A stretch of 41,290 bases of DNA from Halobacteriales archaeon QS_4_69_34. GTDB lineage: Archaea; Halobacteriota; Halobacteria; Halobacteriales; Halococcaceae. The stretch lies in assembly GCA_003021045.1 (NCBI GenBank), contig PXRN01000019.1:1-41290 (forward strand), written 5' to 3'. A program made the position numbers and the translations under genes. Below are positions 1 to 7,659 of this stretch, piece after piece; within the stretch, counting starts at the first letter, position 1, and every line of letters starts with the position of its first letter. The notes beneath the pieces were generated by a model. That model was not told the origin of the DNA. It did not search any database and saw only the letters and a program-made list of their open reading frames with translations.

Positions 1-173
1 GGCTTCGATTTCGGGTGTGTCGCCGGGGAAATCGCAACAGCATCGAACGTGTCTTTCGTGAGGTGAAACGCCGCACCTCGTCGTTTTCGGATACGTTCAG
101 CAACGCCACGACGACGACCGCCGAATCGTGGCTCCAGGCCTTCGCCCTCTGGTACAATCGATGCCAAAGTTAA
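1..173 (+). mobile_element. C-terminal remnant of an IS6-type (ISH) transposase
   Basis: From base 3 an open frame runs to a TAA at 171-173 and encodes about 56 residues. It contains the stretch RNSIERVFREVKRRTSSFS, then AESWLQAFALWYNRCQS at the end. This is the typical C-terminus of haloarchaeal IS6-family DDE transposases, where the E of IERVFRE lies in the region of the last catalytic acidic residue. The rest of the element lies outside the window or is lost. The first residues (LRFRVCRR) look less typical, so the reading frame may already be disturbed at the edge. No terminal inverted repeat was identified in the following 100 bases. Confidence 0.75.
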
Positions 174-276
174 CACGACCATCGGAGCGCGTAGGCGTGA
201 GCGTTCGCCGTCGGGTGGCCCCGACTCGCCCGGCGGCGACCGCGCGCTTCAACAGCCCCGCCCGCGAACGGGGGCC

Positions 277-1323
277 GTGACCGACGACGAGCCCGAAACC
301 GCGGCCGAGGAGCCCGACGCCGGCGACCCCGAGCGCCCACCGCGCGAGGAGTTCCGCCACGACCCGATCGAGCACGCCGCCGTTCGCGGCGGGATGACCG
401 TCGGCGAACTAGTCACGGAGTACGGCGAGGCCGGCATCGGCGCGGGCGCGCTCGGCGAGGCGGTCGATATCTACGCGACGATGCTCGACGAGGGGGCGGT
501 GACGAACTTCCTCGGGCTCGCCGGCGCGATGGTGCCCGCGGGGATGCGCCGTATCGTCACCGACCTGATCAGGGACGGCCACGTCGACGCCCTCGTCACC
601 ACCGGCGCGACCCTCACCCACGACGCCATCGAGGCGATCGGCGGCAAGCACCACCACGGGCGCGAGCACGGTGATGGAACCCGCCGCGAGCACGACGAGA
701 CTCTCCGCGAGGAGTGGGTCGACCGCATCTACGACGTCTACCTCCCCCAAGAGCACTTCACGCTCCTCGAAAATCACCTCCGGGACGAGGTCTTCCCGGA
801 GATCGAGGCGACGGTGAGCATCCAGCGCCTCACCGCGGAACTGGGCCGGGCCAACGCCCGCGTGAACGGGCGCGAGGGGATTGAGGAGGGACCGGGCATC
901 GCCGCCGCCGCCCACGCGAACGACGTACCGGTCTACGCACCGGCGGTCCAGGACTCGGTGCTGGGCCTGCAGGCGTGGCTCTACTCCCAGACCACCGACT
1001 TCTCGCTCGAGGCGCTCGCGGACATGAGCGGGCTCAACGACGTCGCCTACGGCGCGGAGAGCGCGGGCGCGCTGGTCGTCGGCGGTGGCGTCCCGAAGAA
1101 CTACGTGCTCCAGACGATGCTGGTCGCCCCGGACGCCTACGACTACGCCGTACAGCTGACGATGGATCCCGAACACGCCGGCGGGCTCTCGGGCGCGACG
1201 CTTGAGGAGGCGCGGTCGTGGGGCAAGCTGGAGCCGGCGGCGGCGAACGTCTCGGTGTACGCCGACGCGACGATCACCTTTCCGCTGCTGGTGGCGGCCG
1301 CCCGCGAGCGGATCGGGGAGTGA
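277..1323 (+). CDS. dys: Deoxyhypusine synthase
   Basis: Deoxyhypusine synthase transfers the aminobutyl group of spermidine (or the archaeal equivalent) to one lysine of translation factor aIF5A, in the cytoplasm and NAD-dependently. The protein has 348 residues, normal for the family. It shows the conserved block NFLGLAGAMVPAGMRRI near the N-terminal third, the TTGATLTHDAIEAIGGKHHHG region, the glycine-rich VVGGGVPKNY, and SWGKLEP with the likely catalytic Lys317, followed by VYADATITFPLLVAA. The start is a GTG with an acidic leader, as in haloarchaeal relatives; the next in-frame ATG (MTVGEL) would remove conserved sequence. It stands alone, not in an obvious operon. Diphthine synthase, the other dedicated translation-factor modifier, is 31 kb away in the same window. 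Confidence 0.95.
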   Translation: MTDDEPETAAEEPDAGDPERPPREEFRHDPIEHAAVRGGMTVGELVTEYGEAGIGAGALGEAVDIYATMLDEGAVTNFLGLAGAMVPAGMRRIVTDLIRDGHVDALVTTGATLTHDAIEAIGGKHHHGREHGDGTRREHDETLREEWVDRIYDVYLPQEHFTLLENHLRDEVFPEIEATVSIQRLTAELGRANARVNGREGIEEGPGIAAAAHANDVPVYAPAVQDSVLGLQAWLYSQTTDFSLEALADMSGLNDVAYGAESAGALVVGGGVPKNYVLQTMLVAPDAYDYAVQLTMDPEHAGGLSGATLEEARSWGKLEPAAANVSVYADATITFPLLVAAARERIGE

Positions 1324-1374
1324 TCGCGCACCGTCCGTTCTCCATCGGACGTCCCCGCCGCCACCCGATCGGGA

Positions 1375-1784
1375 CTACCGGTCCTCGTACTCCTTCCGGG
1401 GCGTCCACGGTCTCGCTGCCGGCCCCTCCCACGCGGTGAAGCCGCCTTCGAGGTGGGCGACGTCGGGATAGCTCGTCTCTCCCGATCGCTTGGCGGCGAG
1501 CGCCGACCGGCCGGCCTCGGTGCAGTGAAGGACGTACCTGTGCTCGGGGTCGAAGAACGGTCTGTGGCGCTTCGTCTCGGGGTCGGCCCCGGAACTCGAT
1601 CGTCCCGCGGGGCGTGCTCCGCGTCGGGGATCGACCCTCGATACACTTCGTGGACGTCCCGGACGTCGACGACGATCGTCTCGCCGTCGGCCAGTTCCGC
1701 TTCGAGTTCGGCGGCCGAGGCGGACTCGATCTCGCGGTCGGCCGTCTCGACGAGCCCCCACGCGGACCGTTCGAGCGCGCTCAT
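1375..1784 (-). pseudogene. Rhodanese-domain protein, frameshifted
   Basis: Reading leftwards from an ATG at 1784, the protein begins MSALERSAWGLVETADREIE and continues with a rhodanese beta strand (ETIVVDVRDVHEVYRGSIPDAEHAPR). The frame then breaks near 1600. The rest of the domain continues in another frame: PETKRHRPFFDPEHRYVLHC, then TEAGRSALAAKRS, then VAHLEGGFTAWEGPA, to a TAG at 1375-1377. The active-site loop C-T-E-A-G-R-S is intact, so only the junction is damaged. The 410-base length is not a multiple of three, which fits a net one-base loss. A local sequencing error is the main alternative to a true pseudogene. Intact relatives are small cytoplasmic sulfurtransferases. Confidence 0.8.
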
Positions 1785-1913
1785 GGGGGTCGTTCCTGGC
1801 TCCGGGGAATACATCGCCGTCCCCGGCCGGCGATCCGCTCGCGGTCGGCTGCGTCGCTCGAAGTCGCGACCACCGGCAGGAACGCTTTTGTCGTCGCCGG
1901 GGGAGGGGCGGGC

Positions 1914-2399
1914 ATGGAGAAGGTCGCCATCGACGAGGTCGACATCCAGACGAGTCCGCTGGGCGTCCACTCGGTGCGGCGGCCGGTCTCGCAGGCGCTC
2001 GGGACCACGGATTTCGCCATGAACTACTTCGAGCTCGAGCCCGGCGAGTCCTTTTCGGGGGGACTGCACGCCCACGGCGACCAGGAGGAGGTCTTTCACA
2101 TCCAGGAGGGCACGGCGACCTTCGAGGTCGGGCGCGAGCGCGAGCGGGAAGAGGTCGAAGCCGGCGAGGTGATCCGGTTCGAACGCGGCGAGTTCCAAGA
2201 GGGCAAAAACGAGTCCGAGGACACGGTCGTGGGCTTCGCGCTCGGTGCGCCGAAGGCCGGCCACGACTTCGAGGAGATCGAGTCGATGATCCCCTGCCAG
2301 GAGTGTGGCGAGGAGACCGTCCACGGCCTCGAACTCACCGACGAGGGAGCGTTCCGGATGACGTGTGCCGAGTGCGAGACGTCGTTCACGATGGGCTGA
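1914..2399 (+). CDS. Cupin-domain protein with C-terminal zinc ribbon
   Basis: This 161-residue protein has a single cupin barrel. The metal-site motif lies around GLHAHGDQEEVFHIQEGTA (two His and a Glu) and the second cupin motif around EVIRFERGEFQEG. A short tail follows with two cysteine pairs (IPCQECGEE and MTCAECET) that look like a small zinc ribbon. The start is the ATG at 1914; an AT-rich box (CTTTTG) lies about 28 bases upstream, as expected for a leaderless haloarchaeal gene. The substrate is unknown: the sequence supports only a metal-binding cupin. It diverges from the broken rhodanese gene, whose start is 130 bases away on the other strand. Confidence 0.8.
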   Translation: MEKVAIDEVDIQTSPLGVHSVRRPVSQALGTTDFAMNYFELEPGESFSGGLHAHGDQEEVFHIQEGTATFEVGREREREEVEAGEVIRFERGEFQEGKNESEDTVVGFALGAPKAGHDFEEIESMIPCQECGEETVHGLELTDEGAFRMTCAECETSFTMG

Positions 2400-2661
2400 G
2401 CGTCGGGCGAGCGGGCCACCGGCGAACCGGGAGGACAACCGTCTTTGCGCGCCGGCGCGTGGCGACGGCCGGCCGATGACGAGACACTCCCTCCGAGCCG
2501 GACTCGGCACCCGGCGGTGAGGAGCCCTATGAGTGCCGAGGCCCGCGTTTCGAGGACAGCTGCCGCTGGGTAGTTCACCTGTTCGCAGTTCCAAGGACCA
2601 TCTCACACCTCTCACCCCAGTGGCCCCTGCAATTTACTTCCGCGAGGAACTGGAACGTCAC

Positions 2662-3252
2662 ATGGAGTTCACGGACGATGGCGTCGTCATCGACAAGCCG
2701 CCCAGCGACCTCGATAGGCTCGTGCTGGACGTCGCCGAGATTCTGGAAAGAGTCGACGTCCGCTACGCGGTCGTGAGCGGCTACGTCGCCGTCTTGTTCG
2801 GACGGGCTCGTGCCACGGAGGACATCGACGTGATCGTCGAGCGGTTCGACGCGGCGACGGCGAGCGAACTGGCGACGGCGTTGAACGACGCGGGCTACTG
2901 GGGATCGGCAATGCCGCTCGACGAGCTGCACGAGACGCTGACCGACGACCTCCCCGTCCGGATCGCGGAACAGGATCACCGGGTCCCGAACGTCGAACTC
3001 AAGTTCGCCAGCGACGAGTACGACTGCGCTTCGCTCGACGATCCCATCACGGTCCACCTCCGGGACGGCTCGGTTCGTATCGGGCCGTTGGAGCTCCAGA
3101 TCGCCTACAAACTCGACATGGGGGCCCAGAAGGACTTCGAGGACGCGCTCTACCTCCACGAGATTCTCGAAGCAAACCTTAACCGGCGAGCACTCGAAGC
3201 CTACGTCGTGAAACTCGGCGTGGAGGACGAATATGAGCGACTCCGATCGTGA
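2662..3252 (+). CDS. Nucleotidyltransferase-fold protein (AbiEii/DUF6036-like)
   Basis: This 196-residue protein carries the nucleotidyltransferase signature YAVVSGYVAVLFGRARATED followed by IDVIVE, with the D-x-D pair typical of the superfamily, and ends with a helical region. Proteins of this kind are often found in two-gene toxin-antitoxin-like pairs, but the activity of this one cannot be told from sequence. The ATG at 2662 was chosen because a TATA-like ATTTACTT lies 24-31 bases before it; a longer frame from 2533 would add an uncharacteristic leader. The gene overlaps the next one by 20 bases, so the two are almost certainly translated together. Function beyond the fold is inference. 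Confidence 0.75.
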   Translation: MEFTDDGVVIDKPPSDLDRLVLDVAEILERVDVRYAVVSGYVAVLFGRARATEDIDVIVERFDAATASELATALNDAGYWGSAMPLDELHETLTDDLPVRIAEQDHRVPNVELKFASDEYDCASLDDPITVHLRDGSVRIGPLELQIAYKLDMGAQKDFEDALYLHEILEANLNRRALEAYVVKLGVEDEYERLRS

Positions 3253-3451
3253 GACGAAACACGCCCGGAACCGGGCGGCGCGTCTCCGTCAGATCCGGGA
3301 GTGGGCAGCCTACGTCGAGAGCCACCCCGACGAGGACTGGGGCGAGCAGGTGAACGCGCTGGTCGACGCACAGCTCCAGTCCGCGCGCTGCTTCGAGGAC
3401 GAACGGCCCGAGCCCGAGACGCTCCGGGAGTCGCCGCTGCTGGACGAGTGA
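3233..3451 (+). CDS. Small acidic protein paired with the nucleotidyltransferase
   Basis: A 72-residue protein, rich in Glu, Arg and Asp, starts at an ATG inside the end of the nucleotidyltransferase gene (20-base overlap, different frame). The first half is a basic helix (RNRAARLRQIREWAAYVESH) and the second half is acidic. No known domain is recognised. The overlap implies translational coupling. Together with the small size it suggests the accessory or antidote half of a two-gene module, but it is clearly too short to be a full HEPN-type toxin, so the assignment stays open. Confidence 0.65.
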   Translation: MSDSDRETKHARNRAARLRQIREWAAYVESHPDEDWGEQVNALVDAQLQSARCFEDERPEPETLRESPLLDE

Positions 3452-3542
3452 GCGTCGGTTCGATCATATCCTTCGATCGCATGAACGAGCCGTGGAGTGC
3501 CGCGAGGCCACGACTTATGCGCTACACGGCCCAACGTCGTCC

Positions 3543-4907
3543 ATGCAGTACCAAGCCCCGCCGGGACCGGCCGAGCTCCCGCTGTTCGGCAGCGCCGTCG
3601 AGTACGCCGAGGACCCACTCGGGTTCATGGAGGAGACCGCCAGCCGGTACGGCGACGTCGCCCGCTTCGAGCTCGGCGGACGCGAGGTCTATCTCGTTAC
3701 CGACCCGGAGGCCATCGGGCGCGTGCTCGTCTCCAACAAGGAGAACTACCGCAAGCCCGACAGCGTAGACCGGCCCGCGGGCGAACTCTTGGGTGCGGGC
3801 CTGCTCACGAGCGAGGGCGAGCACTGGCGCGAACAGCGCGGCCGGATGCAGCCCGCGTTCTACCGCGACAAGGTCGCGGGCTACGCGCCGGCGATGGTCG
3901 AGCGCACCGAGGATCTGCTCGAAAGCTGGCACGACGGCCAGCAACTCGACGTCCACCGCGACATGGCCGAGCTCACGCTGCACATCGTGGTCGACGCGCT
4001 GTTCGGCGCGGATCTGGCGGGCATGGAGCGCGCGGTCGGCGAGGCGCTTCAGGTCGCCGGCGAGCAGTTCCGGCCAGATCCCGTGTTGATGGCCCTCCCC
4101 GACGGCGTGCCGACGCCGGGCGAGCGCCGCTACCAGCGGGCCATCGCGGACCTCGAACGCGTCCTGCGGGACGTCCTCCGCCAGCACGAGCGCGGGACCG
4201 GCGTGGAGGGCAACGACGGCGACGGGGACACGGAGAGCACGGAGGACGAGACGCTCCTCTCGATCCTCACGCGGGTGCGCGACGCGGGGCTGATCGACGA
4301 CGAGCAGGTACGCGACGAGCTGATGACGATGCTGCTTGCGGGCCACGACACGACGGCGCTGTCGCTGACGTACGCGTGGTATCTCCTCTCGAAACATCCC
4401 GAGCGCGAGCGGCGCTTCCACCGAGAGCTCGATCGCGTCCTCGACGGCGCGGTCCCGACGGCCGAGGACGTGCCCGAGCTGGCGTACACCCAGCAGGTGG
4501 TGACGGAGTCGATGCGACTGTACCCGCCGGTCTACAGCCTCTTCCGCGAGTCGAGCGAAGCGGACGTTCTGGGGGGCTATCACGTCCCCGCGGACACCCT
4601 GCTCTTCTTGCCCCAGTGGGTCGTCCACCGCGACCCGCGCTTCTACGACGCTCCCCAAGAATTTCGGCCCGAGCGCTGGACTCCCGATTTCGAGGCCGCA
4701 CTGCCGACCTACGCGTACTTCCCGTTCGGCGGCGGGCCGCGCCGGTGTATCGGCAACGAGTTCGCCACGATGGAGGCGACGCTGGTGCTGGCGACGGTCG
4801 GCTCGCGGTACGAACTCGATCTCGTGGACGACGGGCCGCTCGACCTCGCGCCGAGCCTCACGGTACATCCCGAAAACCCCGTCGAGGTGACCGTCCGCGA
4901 GCGATAG
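3543..4907 (+). CDS. Cytochrome P450
   Basis: A 454-residue haem monooxygenase. The landmarks are in order: the N-terminal proline-rich PPGPAELPLFGS, the I-helix oxygen-binding motif AGHDTT (residues 266-271), the K-helix E-S-M-R (Glu322, Arg325), PERW, and the haem loop FPFGGGPRRCIG with the axial Cys402. No membrane anchor is visible, so it should be a soluble class I enzyme needing ferredoxin-type electron donors encoded elsewhere. The ATG at 3543 is supported by a TTATGC box 28 bases upstream and by the typical PPGP start. It resembles the CYP102/CYP4-like bacterial group by the PERW and haem-loop pattern. The substrate is unknown and no pathway neighbours are present. Confidence 0.95.
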   Translation: MQYQAPPGPAELPLFGSAVEYAEDPLGFMEETASRYGDVARFELGGREVYLVTDPEAIGRVLVSNKENYRKPDSVDRPAGELLGAGLLTSEGEHWREQRGRMQPAFYRDKVAGYAPAMVERTEDLLESWHDGQQLDVHRDMAELTLHIVVDALFGADLAGMERAVGEALQVAGEQFRPDPVLMALPDGVPTPGERRYQRAIADLERVLRDVLRQHERGTGVEGNDGDGDTESTEDETLLSILTRVRDAGLIDDEQVRDELMTMLLAGHDTTALSLTYAWYLLSKHPERERRFHRELDRVLDGAVPTAEDVPELAYTQQVVTESMRLYPPVYSLFRESSEADVLGGYHVPADTLLFLPQWVVHRDPRFYDAPQEFRPERWTPDFEAALPTYAYFPFGGGPRRCIGNEFATMEATLVLATVGSRYELDLVDDGPLDLAPSLTVHPENPVEVTVRER

Positions 4908-5245
4908 CGACCGATACGATGGTTCGCGCCCGAAACCGGTGGCGACGATCGAACGCGGCCTTGATTTGCGTCCGTGTGACCGCGTCGTACCGCGACAAAG
5001 TCGAGTGCGAGTGCCGAAACGGGTCGTGAGCCGGTCGCCCCGGCGTCGGCGTACTCGTTGGTGTCGTGGACGCCGGCCGCAGTCGGCACGAGCGCCCGAG
5101 GCCGGCGAGCAGCGCCCGCCCGTCGAGGGCGCACTTCACGCTCGTGCGCTCGTGTGTTCGGCGCTCGCTTCCGTGGCCGGCGCTCACTCCCGGTCGAGGA
5201 TCGGCGCTCACCGCCGCCGGGAACCGTACTCCCGGTCACCAGCGA
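4908..5245. other. 338-base gap without a recognisable gene
   Basis: Nothing convincing is coded on either strand. Open frames are present but have the Arg/Pro/Ala-rich composition of GC-rich shadows. The right part (about 5155-5215) contains three short copies of CGGCGCTC within 60 bases, which may be a decayed repeat. No TATA box, terminator or RNA gene was identified. Confidence 0.4.
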
Positions 5246-5977
5246 TCAGCCCGTCCCGTCGGCACGCTCGACGACGGTGTTCCTGAGGGTGCCGACCCCC
5301 TCGTAGGTGATGGCGATCTCGTCGCCGGGCTCGATACGCCCGGGGTTGGGCGGACTGCCGAAGGAGACGACGTCCCCGGGCTGGAGGGTGAACCGCCCCG
5401 AGAGGTAGGCGATCACCTCTCGCGGGGAAAAGAGCATCCGGTCGGTGCTCGCCGACTGGCGGCGTTCACCGCTGATCGTCGTCTCCATCTCGATCTCCGT
5501 CGGGTCGACGTCGGTCTCGATCCACGGGCCCAGCGGCGCGGCTCCATCGAAGGCCTTTCGCGCCGTGCGTCCCGGCTGGTCGAGACAGTCCAGATCGTTC
5601 AGGACCGTGTACCCGCGGACGTGTTCGGGCACAGCACCGGGATCGAGATCCCGACAGCGGTCGTCGATCACGGCGGCGAGCTCGCCCGCGTAGGTGAGCT
5701 CCGCGGTGAAGTCCGGGTACTCGATCTCGGCTCCGGGGGGATGGACCGAGACGGGCGGCTTGAGGAAGAAGTCCGGCTCGTCGGGGCGCTCGTAGTCCAT
5801 CCGGTCGATCGTCGCCGCGAAGTTGCGCCCGACGCAGTAACACGTCGTGGGATCGCAGGGCGCGAGCAGCGTCGCGTCCTCGCCGGTCCGGTAGGTGTCG
5901 CCGTCGGTCTCTACAGTTCCGTCTCGGTGTTCGCCCGTGACGATCCCCGCCGGCGTCCGAACGCGCGCGATCTGCAT
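5246..5977 (-). CDS. Fumarylacetoacetate hydrolase (FAH) family protein
   Basis: A 243-residue protein of the FAH/FAHD1 family, metal-dependent hydrolases, decarboxylases and isomerases of acylpyruvates and catechol-pathway intermediates. Visible landmarks are CVGRNF, FFLKPP, ELTYAGELAAVID, GYTVLNDLDCLD, the FDGAAPLGPWI block, and GDVVSFGSPPNPGRIEPGD near the end. The start at 5977 (MQIARV) is supported by a CCTATTCC box about 28 bases upstream on the minus strand; longer frames only add low-complexity sequence. The usual E-x-E metal ligand pair appears as Ala97-Gly98-Glu99, so one expected ligand seems to be missing. The gene diverges from a decayed gamma-carbonic-anhydrase-like gene. Confidence 0.85.
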   Translation of the reverse strand: MQIARVRTPAGIVTGEHRDGTVETDGDTYRTGEDATLLAPCDPTTCYCVGRNFAATIDRMDYERPDEPDFFLKPPVSVHPPGAEIEYPDFTAELTYAGELAAVIDDRCRDLDPGAVPEHVRGYTVLNDLDCLDQPGRTARKAFDGAAPLGPWIETDVDPTEIEMETTISGERRQSASTDRMLFSPREVIAYLSGRFTLQPGDVVSFGSPPNPGRIEPGDEIAITYEGVGTLRNTVVERADGTG

Positions 5978-6053
5978 GACGACCCGGACTCGCGGCTCGG
6001 GAATAGGCCTTCCCGTTCCCGACGTCACGACAGCTGTTACCACAGCTGAGGGC

Positions 6054-6580
6054 GTAGCGACGACCAAGGCGGGCGACCGAACCTACACCTTCGAGGGGGC
6101 GACCCCGGAGATCGACGCGGATCACGTCAGCCGGGAGGCGACGCTGGTCGGCGACGTCGCCGTGGGGCCGGACGCGAGCGTGTAGCCAGGGGCCGTCCTC
6201 GGGGGGGGGACGTCGCACCGGTCGCACTCGGTCGCGGCGTACACGTCGGGGACAATGCCGTCTTCCACGCCTCGACGGTCGGCGAGCGCTCGATGACCGG
6301 CCACGGGAGGGTGCTCGACGCCGCCATCGCCGAGGGTGTGCTCGTCGGGTTCAACGCGACGCTCATCTCCGAGGCCACGATCGGCTCCGGGAGCATCGTC
6401 GCTACCGGGACGGTCGTGCCCGCCGGCTACGACGTTCCACCGGGGTCGTTCGTCCGGGCCACGCCCGCGCAGGCCACGCCGCTCGAGGAGACGACCGTCG
6501 ACCCCGAGGCACTGTTCGAGCGCTACTCCTCGGGGGCCTGCACCGATCCCGCCGAGCACCACGGCGAGCTGTTCGCCTGA
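6054..6580 (+). pseudogene. Gamma-carbonic-anhydrase-like hexapeptide protein, doubly disrupted
   Basis: The left part reads RTYTFEGATPEIDAD then VSREATLVGDVAVGPDASV in frame and stops at a TAG (6183-6185), exactly where relatives have the Trp of SVWPG; a single G-to-A change explains it. Just after, a run of nine G at 6201-6209 shifts the frame. The remainder resumes as GDVAPVALGRGVHVGDNAVF, HASTVGERSMTGHGRVLD, then GVLVGFNATLISEATIGSGS, ending at 6580. The left-handed beta-helix repeats and the HAS and GHG positions that provide zinc-binding histidines in the family are still readable. Two independent lesions make a true pseudogene likelier than a sequencing error. The original start is uncertain. 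Confidence 0.85.
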
Positions 6581-6696
6581 GTCCGGACACCGGGATCCGT
6601 CGACGGCGCGAGTCCGATCGATCCGGCAGCGACCGGTCCGGCTCGCCGCGACGCTCCCGCGCCGACCCCCCGTAGCGCTCGGTGAGCTGCCACGAG

Positions 6697-7659
6697 CTAC
6701 GCCGTCGACGCCGGGACCGCGACCCACAACGCCTCCGGGAGGACCGTCAGGCCCACGTCGTCGGGCCGATCGTCGATCGGCGTCCCGTCGATCTCGGCCC
6801 CGACCCCGCCGGGAGCACGCAGATCGAACGCCTTGCCTCGGTAGTAGTGGACCGCGGGATGGCGTGGATGGTCCCCCGTCCGGGCGAGCCGGCACAGTGT
6901 GGGAAGCTCCCGAAGGCCGACCGGTTCGACGACGAGGAGGTGGAGACGCCCGTCGGTCGGGCGAGCATCGGGCAGCAGCGGGGTCGTCCCCCCGCGATAC
7001 CGGCCGCCGCCGACCGCGACGAGCCGCGCCGCGCCCGCAAAGCAGCGCTCGCCGCTTCGCTCGATCTCTACCGCGAACGGCGGCTCGACGAGTGTCCCAT
7101 AGCCCGTCCCGAGCGTGTAGGCGAGCGGTCCGGGGAGCGCGAGGGGACCGGGGAGCCGCCCGAGCGCGGTCGCGGCGGCGAGCGCGCGTCCGAACACCCC
7201 GACGGAAAAGCCCAGCACGAACCGTGCGTCGAGATCGGAGGGGGACTCGACCGTTCCCACGTCGACCGCTACCGGCCGTGTGCCGTCGGCGAGTGCGGCC
7301 GCCACGGCCCGCCACGGTCGCTCGCCGTACCAGTGACGATACGTGCTGTTGCCCCGTCCGGCGGGGACGACGAACAGCGGCGGCGTGTCCCCGCCGTCGG
7401 CGTCACAACTCACGAGGGCGTCCGCGACCTCGCGTACGGTCCCGTCGCCCCCCACGGCGACGAGCAGATCGCTCTCGGGGGCGAGCGCGCGGGCCGCGGC
7501 CGGGGCCTCGTCGGGCCCGCCGGTGATCCGCGCCCGGACCGTCGTCCCCTCGAACGCCGCGACGAGCTCGCCCAGCAGCGCGACGCCCCGCCCCGATCCG
7601 GCGGTCGGATTGACCACCGCGCCGACGCGCTCGGGCACGCGGGCTCGCTCGGGCGTCAC
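6697..7659 (-). CDS. Diacylglycerol/sphingosine kinase-like lipid kinase
   Basis: A 320-residue protein with the DAGK catalytic domain: VVNPTAGSGRG near the start, VAVGGDGTVREVADAL with the nucleotide-binding GGDGT at residues 70-74, and PAGRGNSTYR, where many relatives have GTxND. The C-terminal half carries GGGRYRGGTTPLLPDA and EIDGTPIDDRP, as in YegS/DagK-type enzymes that phosphorylate lipids at the cytoplasmic membrane face. The GTG start overlaps the stop of the upstream MmgE/PrpD gene (GTGA overlap at 7656-7659), so the two are cotranscribed and translationally coupled. The exact lipid substrate in an archaeon with ether lipids is unknown. Confidence 0.88.
   Translation of the reverse strand: MTPERARVPERVGAVVNPTAGSGRGVALLGELVAAFEGTTVRARITGGPDEAPAAARALAPESDLLVAVGGDGTVREVADALVSCDADGGDTPPLFVVPAGRGNSTYRHWYGERPWRAVAAALADGTRPVAVDVGTVESPSDLDARFVLGFSVGVFGRALAAATALGRLPGPLALPGPLAYTLGTGYGTLVEPPFAVEIERSGERCFAGAARLVAVGGGRYRGGTTPLLPDARPTDGRLHLLVVEPVGLRELPTLCRLARTGDHPRHPAVHYYRGKAFDLRAPGGVGAEIDGTPIDDRPDDVGLTVLPEALWVAVPASTA

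Noticed and set aside
1143..2615. A 490-codon minus-strand open frame.
   Set aside because: Most of it is the shadow of the cupin and intergenic sequence; only the part from 1784 leftward to about 1605 is the first half of the rhodanese domain.
2400..2661. Two 14-codon ORFs (MTRHSL.. at 2476 and MSAEAR.. at 2530) before the nucleotidyltransferase.
   Set aside because: Too short, no conserved pattern and no consistent promoter spacing.
3522..4868. A 448-codon minus-strand frame opposite the P450.
   Set aside because: The composition is that of the antisense of a GC-rich gene, and the P450 on the plus strand has all family motifs.
5155..5215. Three near copies of CGGCGCTC as a possible repeat array.
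   Set aside because: Units are short, unevenly spaced and not extended; not a CRISPR or direct-repeat array.
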